64,000 bases of DNA from Cervus elaphus. Lineage: Eukaryota; Chordata; Mammalia; Artiodactyla; Cervidae. Location: positions 107,907,650 to 107,971,649 of the forward strand of contig NC_057834.1 in NCBI RefSeq assembly GCF_910594005.1. Direction: 5' to 3'. The translations under genes and the position numbers were made by a program. Positions 55,668 through 64,000 of this stretch are shown here, one piece after another. The first letter of the stretch is position 1. Each line of letters opens with the position of its first letter. The notes under the pieces were generated by a model. That model was not told the DNA's origin and did not search any database. It was given only the letters and a program-made list of their open reading frames with translations.

Positions 55668-56249
55668 TATTTGACATCACTACAGACAGTGACTGCAGCC
55701 ATGAAATTAAAAGATGCTTGCTCCTTGGAAGAAAAGGTATGAAGAAGCTAAACACCATATTAAAAAGCAGAGATATCACTTTGCAACAAAGGTTCGTCTA
55801 GTCAAAGTTATGGTTTGACCAGACTGCTAGGTCCAGTACTAGGTCATGGATGTGACAGTTTTACCCTAAAGAAGGCTGAGTGCTGAAGAATTGATACTTT
55901 CAAACTGTGGTGCTGCAGAAGACTCTCTAGAGTTCCTTGGACTGCAAGGGGATCAAACCAGTCAATCCTCAAGGAATTCAACCCTAAATATTCATTGGCA
56001 AGACTGATACTGAAGCTGAAACTCCAATAGTTTGGTCACCTAATGTGAACAACCAGCTTATTAGAAAAGACCATGATGTTGGGAAAGATTGAAGGCAGGA
56101 GGAGAAGGGGGCGACAGAGAATGAGATGGTTGGATGGCATCACCGACTCAAGGGACGTGAGTTTGAGCAAACTCCGGGAGACAGTGAAGGACAGGGAAGC
56201 CTGGCTTGCTGCCTCCGTGGAGTCGCAAAGAGTTGGACACGACTGAGCA
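55668..56249 (+). mobile_element. BovB LINE 3' end, diverged
   Basis: GTGACTGCAGCCATGAAATT, TTAAAAAGCAGAGATATCAC and AGAGTTGGACACGACTGAGC. More diverged than its downstream neighbour. Many stop codons. It probably provided the target for the next copy. Confidence 0.9.
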
Positions 56250-58375
56250 AATTCAGACTTAAACTGAAGAAAGTAGGGAAAACCACTAGACCATTCAGGT
56301 ATGACCTAAATCAAATCCCCTATGATTATACAGTGGAAGCGAGAAATAGATTTAAGGGACTAGATCTGATAGACAGAGTGCCTGATGAACTATGGACGGA
56401 GGTTCGTGACATTGTACAGGAGACAGGGATCAAGATCATCGCCATGGAAAAGAAATGCAAAAAAGCAAAATGGCTGTCTGAGAGGGCCTTACAAATAGCT
56501 GTGAAAAGAAGAGAAGGGAAAAGCAAAGGAGAAAATGAAAGATATTCCCATTTGAATGCAGAGTTCCAAAGAATAGCAAGGAGAGATAAAAAAGCCTTCC
56601 TCAGTGATCAATGCAAAGAAATAGAGGAAAACAACACAATGGGAAAGACTAGAAATCTCTTCAAGAAAATTAGAGATACCAAGGGAACATTTCATGCAAA
56701 AATGGGCTCAATAAAGGACAGAAATGGTATGGACCTAACAGAAGCAGAAGATGTTAAGAAGAGGTGGCAAGAATACACAGAAGAACTGTACAAAAAAAGA
56801 TCTTCACGACCCAGATAATCACGATGGTGTGATCACTCACCTAGAGCCAGACATCCTGGAATGTGAAGTCAAGTGGGCCTTAGAAAGCATCACTGTGAAC
56901 AAAGCTAGTGGCGGTGATGGAATTCCAGTTGAGCTATTTCAAATCCTGAAAGATGATGCTGTGAAAGTGTTGCACTCAATATGCCAGCAAATTTGGAAAA
57001 CTCAGCAGTGGCCACAGGACTGGAAAAGGTCAGTTTTCATTCCAATCCCAAAGAAAGGCAATGCCAAAGGATGCTCAAACTACTGCACAACTGCACTCAT
57101 CTCACACGCTAGTAAAGTAATGCTCAAAATTCTCCAAGCCAGGCTTCAGCAATACGTGAACCGTGAACTTCCAGATGTTCAAGCTGGTTTTAGAAAAGGC
57201 AGAGGAACCAGAGATCAAATTGTCAACATCTGCTGGATCATGGAAAAAGCAAGGGAGTTCCAGAAAAACATCTATTTCTGCTTTATTGACTATGCCAAAG
57301 CCTTTGACTGTGTGGATCACAATAAACTGTGGAAAACTCTGAAAGAGGTGGGAATACCAGACCATCTGACCTGTCTCTTGAGAAACATGTATGCAGGTCA
57401 GGAAGCAACAGTTAGAACTGGACATGGAACAACAGACTGGTTCCGAATAGGAAGAGGAGTACGTCAAGGCTGTATATTGTCACCCTGCTTATTTAACTTA
57501 AATGCAGAGTACATCACGAGAAACGCTGGGCTGGAAGAAGCACAAGCTGGAATCAAGATTGCCGGGAGAAGTATCAATAACCTCAGAGATGCAGACGACA
57601 CCACTCTTATGGCAGAAAGTGAAGAGGAACTAAAAAGCCTCTTGATGAAAGTGAAAGAGGAGAGTGAAAAAATTGGCTTAAAGCTCCACATTCAGAAAAC
57701 TAAGATCATGGCATCCAGTCCCATCACTTCATGGGAAATAAATGGGGAAACAGTGGAAATAGTGTCAAACTTTATTTTTTGGGGCTCCAAAATCACTGCA
57801 GATGGTGATTGCAGCCATGAAATTAAAAGATGCTTACTCCTTGGAAGGAAAGTTATGACCACCCTGGACAGCATATTTAAAAGCAGAGACATTACTTTGC
57901 CAACAAAGGTCTGTCTAGTCAAGGCTATGGTTTTTCCAGTGGTCGTGTATGGATGTGAGAGTTGGACTGTGAAGAAAGCTGAGCGCCGAAGAATTGATGC
58001 TTTTGAACTGTGGTGTTGGAGGAGACTCTTGAGAGTCCCTTGAACTGCAAGGAGATCCAACTAGTCCATCCTAAAAGAGATCAGTCCTGGGTGTTCATTG
58101 AAAGGACTGATGTTGAAGCTGAAACTGCAATACTTTGGCCACCTCATGCGAAGAGTTGACTCATTGGAAAAGACCCTGATGCTGGGAAGGATTGGGGACA
58201 GGAGGAGAAGGGAAAGACAGAGGATGAGATGGCTTGATGGCATCACCGACTCGATGGACATGAGTTTGGGTAGACTCCGGGAGTTGGTGATGGAGGCCTG
58301 GCGTGCTGCGGTTCATGGGGTCGCAAAGAGTCAGACACGACTGAGCGACTGAACTGAACTGAACTGAACTGAACT
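56250..58375 (+). mobile_element. BovB LINE, longest copy, broken
   Basis: 2.1 kb, beginning in the linker between endonuclease and reverse transcriptase (WLSERALQIAVKRREGKSKG) and running to the (TGAAC)n tail at 58346-58375. It keeps the RT fingers and palm, with DGIPVELFQILK, FIPIPKKGNAKGCSNY and DYAKAFDCVDHNKLW. Lesions: one extra A in the A-run 56792-56798 shifts the frame, the catalytic YADD reads DADD (codon 57588-57590), and a TGG to TGA stop is at 58041-58043. No endonuclease domain. It is not functional. Confidence 0.95.
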
Positions 58376-58969
58376 AAGCAACTGAGTAACAACAATGTAT
58401 TTTATATCTGCTCTCTTTACTAATTGGTCACCGTCTAATCCGTGTAGGAAAAAAGAATCTGCTAATGCAGTAGCAAGATTCATTATATTAGTTACTGAAT
58501 ATATCACGACTCCTCTCGGAGACGCCGTCAGACTCTCAACAGTGCCAGTAGATGGCGCCAAAGGGCACGCGCAGTGCTCTGCTTCTCAGGGTGTTTAGAT
58601 TAGAAAAAGCCCAGGCAGCAAATTTGGCTGAGACAAAAGTAAGGGCATCGTTTTCCTTCGGGGGGACCAAGCATAAACACAGTTTTACAGAATAGGGAAG
58701 CATGTGCACTTAAAATGTTCTTACACCACCAGCCGGAGTCCAGGAAGTAAGCAGCAGATATTGTTTACAGGGCAGCTCTTATTTCAAAATCAGTAAGAAG
58801 GCTCAGCAGGTAGCGAGCCCTTGAGGATGAGCACCGAATTTCTAAGAAGCCCAAGCCGCCTTGGAGCTGCAGAGGGCTTGGCTCAGGGGATTCACTGGAT
58901 TAGACAGCAGAGGTTGTAGAAATAAACCCATCTGTCTTATTAGAGAGACCAGATTGGTATACTGGGGGG
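58376..58969. other. non-coding, short GC-rich unique block
   Basis: 58500-58600 is a CpG-containing unique block with the CTCF-like motif. The rest shows no gene or repeat. Confidence 0.5.
58542..58560 (+). promoter_or_regulatory. CTCF-like site
   Basis: The core CCAGTAGATGGCGCC (58545-58559) matches the CTCF core consensus CCASYAGRKGGCRSY at every position. Motif orientation is forward. Binding is inferred from sequence only. Confidence 0.75.
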
Positions 58970-59440
58970 GAAAGTTCTGGAGTTGGACAAAAATGAGTTA
59001 AAAATCCTACTTGTGTGACCTTAGGCAAGGCTCTTTCCCTTACTGAAAAACAGTTTACTCATCCTTGGAATAGATGTAATAGTTGTAAAGCATGGTTGGG
59101 GAAGGGGTGTGGAGAGTTGATTTATGGAAACCACTTAACACAACATTCACTATTCAGCAATCTCTGAAAAATTCTTCCAGCAGTGGCACTAACCCGTTCA
59201 CGTGGGAACCCAGACCATTCCAGGTAGACAAGACAACTTTCCCATTTGTGTTATCACGGTGTCGATACACCCTGATTCCCTGTGGGCTTATCACGCTATT
59301 TTTGCCTCTTATTTATTTATATAGATCATTAGATTGTGTACTGCTTTAAAGCAAGGGCTGTTGTAAAAAATGCACCTTGAATTCCCAGAACCTATCAGGG
59401 CCTCTGCAACATAACATCTGTTGAATACATGAGTTTTTCT
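58970..59440. repeat. MIR and L2 remnants
   Basis: 58970-59110: forward MIR (CTTGTGTGACCTTAGGCAAG). 59290-59440: L2 end (AAAGCAAGGGCTGTTGTAAA, ATCTGTTGAATACATGAG). Confidence 0.6.
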
Positions 59441-60937
59441 TATGAGCAAGTTGTTCCAACCCACCAAGTTGAGTGATTCAGTTACAGTGATATAACCACA
59501 TCTCACTTTTTTTCTTTATTGTGCTCGGGGAAGAAAACAGAAAACACTACAAACTCAGTGATGAAAATAAATTTTGAGGGTTTTTTTGTTTTGTTTTAGC
59601 CAAAGACCAAATAGAAGCCAGATGCTAAGCGGCCATTTTCAGTATTGGCCAACTCAACCAGCCAAGACTCAAATTCCAAGACAGAATTACAATATGAGGT
59701 GTAATTCTATGATTTACTGTCATAGCTTAAGACTTGGACATGCAGATTGCAGTTTGTCTAGGCCAAAGAGAGATGCAGAGGGATGGGAGGAACAACCTGG
59801 ATGGAACCAAATGACAGGAAGCCAGCAGGATGAGAAATACCATGGTGGCCAGTACCAAAGCAGATATGCAGACCACAGAATTTGGCTTTTGTGAGTCGGA
59901 TAGACTTGGTCACTAAGTAGCCCCTTTGATTAGGGCAAGTTACTTAAATTCTGAAAGATTCAGTTTTTTTATTTATAAAATAGGGTACCTTAATCAGGAT
60001 AGGTTAGCCTACGTATAATAACAAACTCTGAAATCTCACTGACTTCGCAAAACAAATCTCTCATTCACCCAAAGTCTCGCAAAAGGTAGGTTAATGGAAG
60101 CTAGTCTACATCTGGTGACTCAGGGATCCCATTTTTTTCTGTCTTGTGACCCTACCACCCCATTTCATTGTGTGGCTTCCAATGATGCTGTGATAGGGAA
60201 GAGAGCGCTGGAGAGGGCACACTGGCTCTTAAATGACACATGTCATTTCTGCTCAGAGCCCATTGGCCAAAATTAGACACGTCCAACCCAACTGCAAGGT
60301 AAACGGAGAGGTAGAGGAGCATAGAGGAAATTGGAAAGCACTGTCTGTGTCTGCCTCATGAGATGATTATTAAGAGAATTAAAGCAATCAGGATTAGGTC
60401 CTACTGAGTAAAACAGAACAGTCAAATAACAGAGACTTTAAAAATGCTAGACATCTATTTCCTCTGTTGCATAAAAAAAGAGAGACGGTGTGGCCGCTCT
60501 CAGTCTTCAGAAGTATGGGTTCCTCGGTGCTCCCCTGTTGTTTGCACATGGCTTCCACCCTAAAGTCACTTCATGGCGATAAGGTGCTCACCAGCTATCA
60601 AGCCCCCATTCCCACCAAGACAGAGGAAACTATCAGGGCAATAGAAGGCACCCTACTAGCTTTAAAGAGCTTTCTCAGAAGCTCACCTAGCAATTTCCAT
60701 GTGTATTTCATTGTCCACTTCTAACTGCGAGGAAGTTTGGGAAATACAGTCTTTAACGTTTGTGAATGGGTGAATGAGCACTGGGTAGGCATCTATCAGT
60801 CTATGCCAAAATAATAATATTCAATGCGTAGGATAATAGTGAGCACTTCACAAAAGATCTTTGCCCATAATCTGGCCATTAAATGTAAGTGTCCAATAAA
60901 TGTTAGCTATTTGCAATGCATATATGCTAATTTGCTT
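59441..60937. repeat. non-coding, unnamed old repeats
   Basis: 59985-60290 and 60405-60720 look like pieces of old interspersed repeats (GGCTTCCACCCTAAAGTCAC, AGACAGAGGAAACTATCAGG), family not assigned. A TGACTCA heptamer is at 60116-60122. No gene. Confidence 0.4.
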
Positions 60938-61146
60938 CCATCCTGTCCAACTCTTTGCGACCCTATGGACTGTACCCCACCCCCCAAGACTTATCTGTCC
61001 ATGGGATTCTCCAGGCAAGAATACTGGAGTGGGTTGCCATGCCCTCCTCCAGGGGATCTTCCTGACCCAGGGATCGAATCTGCATCTCTTCAGTCTCCTG
61101 CATTGGCTGGTGTGTTCTTTACCACTAACACCACCTAGGAAGCCCC
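60938..61146 (-). mobile_element. Bov-tA SINE
   Basis: Reverse copy: CTGTCCAACTCTTTGCGACC, CCATGGGATTCTCCAGGCAA, GACCCAGGGATCGAATCTGC (box B complement) and CACCACCTAGGAAGCCCC at the head. Confidence 0.9.
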
Positions 61147-62104
61147 AGTCAGCTATATATTCTACTACAAAAGAAAGAGATTTTTTTAAAAGGACTGAAT
61201 CAACCTGTTAATGCATGATCACCATGTGAGAATAAATGGTCTTAGTCAGAGATTTAAGAACTACTTTCTTTGATATTAACTATGAGATGTAAGATTAAAA
61301 AAAAACTTTCTGAAGTCTCCATTCCACAGCACCCCTGCTAGTTTAAGAGCTAGCTTTGATTGTTAGCTGGCATGAAAGTGAAAAACCCTTCTAAAATACT
61401 GCACCCTCCCGTCTGCTTTCCAAGCAGGCAGTCTTGTTTATATATCATTTCTCCCAGATGAATCATTTGTAGCAAGAGTACAGCTTCCACTTGTCCATGA
61501 GAAATTGTTCAAAACAATCCTTCCCACTCCGCACAAAACTTGAAGAGTAACAATAGATGTTCAAAATAAGACTATTTGTCAGCCTCTCAAAGTCAGGGAA
61601 CAAATGAAAGTACTATGTGCCATCAAGAATCATTTTGAAAGAAAAAACGAAACCCTCCTGGTGATTGCTTATTTTTTTTTTGAGCTCCCACCCTCTACCT
61701 TCTCCAAAGTTAGCTTTTATGTTATACTTCCTGCAGAAGCCTTCCAGTTCCTTTTGTTTCAGGTTTCAAGGTGTTATTTTCACATGAAACTTTATGAAAT
61801 CCGTGCAGACTTATCATGGGGGTGGGGGGAAGGAGAAGGCTGGTTTAGGAGCCAGAGTTTAATTGCCCTTTGCATCTTAGGGATCTGAATCCGCAAATCA
61901 AGGTTAGGTGGAAATGTAGAGTCATTTCTCAATATGGTGTTTTTCAGCATATCTGATATGCTGAATTTATGTAGTGCTGTACAAAGACCTTACAAAGAAA
62001 TACATTTTCTGCAAATCCCTGTCAAGCTCTCAGGAACAGAGAAGGGGTAGTTGAGGAGACAAGGGCTAGAGAAGATACCAGAAGTGGAGAATGGTGTCTG
62101 GACC
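61147..62104. other. non-coding, largely repeat-free
   Basis: Nearly 1 kb of AT-rich sequence with no recognised repeat or gene. Candidate conserved non-coding DNA. Confidence 0.45.
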
Positions 62105-62320
62105 ATGGCGTGTGCATAGATACTGTCCCAGAGGCTTTATGTTAATTCTCACAAACCTCTTCAAAGTGAGTGTTTTTATCTCCATCTTACGGGTAGAGAA
62201 AGTGAAGCTCAGAGAGATTAAGTAACTTGCCCAAGATCACACAGCAGAGAAATGGCAAGCGGGGCCCCAAATCTAGGTTGACACTGCCTAGCACCTGTGT
62301 TCTCTAGGTGTGCCTCGCTG
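62105..62320 (-). repeat. MIR SINE remnant
   Basis: Reverse MIR, well preserved: AAGCTCAGAGAGATTAAGTA and CTTGCCCAAGATCACACAGC at 62203-62245. Confidence 0.85.
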
Positions 62321-63364
62321 CCTGCAAGAGCTCAGTTTCTTTCTTGTTAGAGGGACGATCGGCAAGACGTGGTGAGTAAGGAGAGAGAGGATCTAGCCCC
62401 AGCATGGCGCCATGGGACAAAGCATACCGTCCTCCTGGGCTTTAGCATTCTCAGCTCTGGACTAGAGAAAGTAGAACTAGATGGTTCTTAAACGGCTTCT
62501 GCTTTCTGCTAGTCTGGGCTTTCATATCTACTTTCATCAAAGGCATCCAACAAAAGCATCAAAATAACAGGAAGGGTGAGCCACAGGCAGGATCCCTCCC
62601 TGGGGGTCAGGAGTCCAGGAAAGGCCAGAGACAGCCACTGCAGAATAAACAAACGGAGCCTGGTGCTCCTTGCAGCCTCTCGTTTTCTCACCAACTTCCC
62701 CAGCCCCTTCCCCCACCATCCAGGTACTCTACTCCTGGCTTTACCACCTCTAACTCGCCACCGCCCCACCCCACCCCCCAACTTATGGCACCCCAGCCAG
62801 GTTTGCCTGAATGCCTGCAACGCTGAGTTAAAAGGTCTAGTTCTTTTTAGTGTTGCCAAATGAATGGCTTCTTTTTGCAAATTTTAAGAAAATCCTCCTC
62901 CAAACTGGGTCAACATAGCCCTGAATCGGGATGTGCAGCTTAATGTTCAGAGTACAGGCTGACTCCCATTGCCTGCCTTTCCCACTCAGCCAGAGGCCTT
63001 GTGCAGTGTACAACTCACACAGCTGTCTGTGGCAGCCCTGAGGCAAGGCCAACTGTTGATTCATTTCAGTGAATGATATTCCATCCATCCAATTATGCTG
63101 GGCAGAGAGGAACCTCAGACATATCCTGGATGCTCAAATTCATTTCCCATGTTCTATCAACCATGTTATTGATTTAACTCCAGCTAATCTCTCCATCGTC
63201 ACCACCACCTTAGTTGACAAAACACAGCCTTTCTTCTGAACTACAACACTAAGTTCCAACAGTCCTCCCCCTTATCTATAAAATACTGCCTTTATTCACA
63301 TTGTCACAGCCAGAACGTATATAAACTCAACTAGTCCAACACTGAGGGCTTGAAAACTGGAGGA
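62321..63364. other. non-coding, nothing recognised
   Basis: A C-rich tract at 62760-62785. No gene or repeat named. Confidence 0.45.
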
Positions 63365-64000
63365 TCTTTTTAAAATATAAATTTGATCATTCCCTTCCCT
63401 GCTTGAAATTGTCAGTGGCTTCTCCCAACTCTTTTTTTTTTTTCATTTATTTTTATTAGTTGGAGGCTAATTACTTTACAATATTGTAGTGGTTTTTGTC
63501 ATACATTGACATGAATCAGCCATGGATTTACATGTATTCCCCATCCCGATCCCCCCTCCCACCTCTCTCTCCACCCGATTAGGAGAAAGACAGAATTCTA
63601 TGGCTAGGGCTCCAGCATGATCAATCCCCTCCCTATGGATCTAGCTTCAGTTTGCCTCACTTTCCTTTCAGATCTCTCTCCAGCGCCTCTGGAAAGTAGC
63701 TCAGGTGCAGGCTATTGCCGCTACCTAGAGCACTGGTCCTTCCCCTTCATCCCTATGAACTCCTGTTCACACTTTAAGCATGTCAAAGTTTAAATGTCAG
63801 CAAGACCTTCCCTGGCCCCCCTCTTGATCAGCTCCCTTTATGATAAGTTCCTTAGGAACAAAGGCATTCTCCCCTTCTCTACACTCATCAATTACAATTT
63901 CATGTGTATCCGTGAGATCATCTGACACCATCTCTTGTCTTTCCAGCCACCTGTAAGCTACATAACAAGCACACTGCCTGGGCTCATTATTGTATTTCTG
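63365..64000 (+). repeat. L2 LINE split by L1
   Basis: 63365-63430 (CCTGCTTGAAATTGTCAGTG) and 63578-64000 (ACTTTAAGCATGTCAAAGTT, CCTTCCCTGGCCCCC, CACACTGCCTGGGCTCATTA) belong to one diverged L2. It runs up to or beyond the window edge. Confidence 0.6.
63431..63577 (-). mobile_element. L1 3' end, truncated
   Basis: Reverse copy: T-run, then TAGTTGGAGGCTAATTACTT and ACATTGACATGAATCAGCCA, the mirror of the ends at 20867 and 33118. It splits the L2 around it. Confidence 0.88.

Noticed and set aside
56751..58043. 430-codon reverse transcriptase frame as a host gene
   Set aside because: Clear BovB sequence with an altered catalytic tetrad, an upstream frame shift and a truncated end.

Overview
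The window reads as nuclear DNA of a ruminant artiodactyl, most likely a bovid. It is full of ruminant-specific repeats: BovB (RTE-type) LINE copies with (TGAAC)n tails, Bov-tA tRNA-derived SINEs, CHR-type tRNA-Glu SINEs and ruminant L1 3' ends. The sequence alone does not settle cattle versus sheep, goat or deer. I recognise one protein-coding gene, the intronless proto-oncogene JUN (c-Jun, AP-1 subunit), CDS 42730-43725 on the + strand. It sits in a CpG island, with a promoter at about 41460-41815, a roughly 914-nt leader without any ATG, and a roughly 1.28-kb 3' UTR that carries several poly(A) signals, two Pumilio-type motifs and two G-quadruplex-like tracts.

Layout. 1-7950: non-coding DNA with one minus-strand BovB end and many MIR/L2 fossils. 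7960-10345: three CpG-dense patches with no recognisable gene. 10346-28400: old MIR, L2 and LTR-like repeats with Bov-tA, CHR, L1 and BovB insertions. 28415-34620: three larger LINE insertions in a row (BovB, BovB, L1). 34700-39100: Bov-tA copies and a cluster of MLT1-like LTR remnants. 40500-45003: the JUN transcription unit. 45004-55660: mostly non-coding, with SINEs, a short BovB and a palindromic MARE. 55668-58375: two BovB copies head to tail, apparently nested. 58376-64000: non-coding, with a strong CTCF-like motif at 58542 and an L2 split by an L1.

The genes do not form an operon or pathway: JUN stands alone. Its visible regulation (distal and proximal AP-1/ATF-like sites, CCAAT, GC box, MEF2 box) matches the known autoregulated, stress- and serum-responsive JUN promoter. 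I found no CRISPR array, RNA gene, complete transposase or unknown protein family. I saw no convincing undescribed biological system. The most useful leads are small regulatory signals around JUN, the gene-less CpG patches 32-35 kb upstream, and insertions dated by intact target-site duplications. Repeat family names and boundaries come from recognising consensus features by eye, not from a database search. Human comparisons are from memory.
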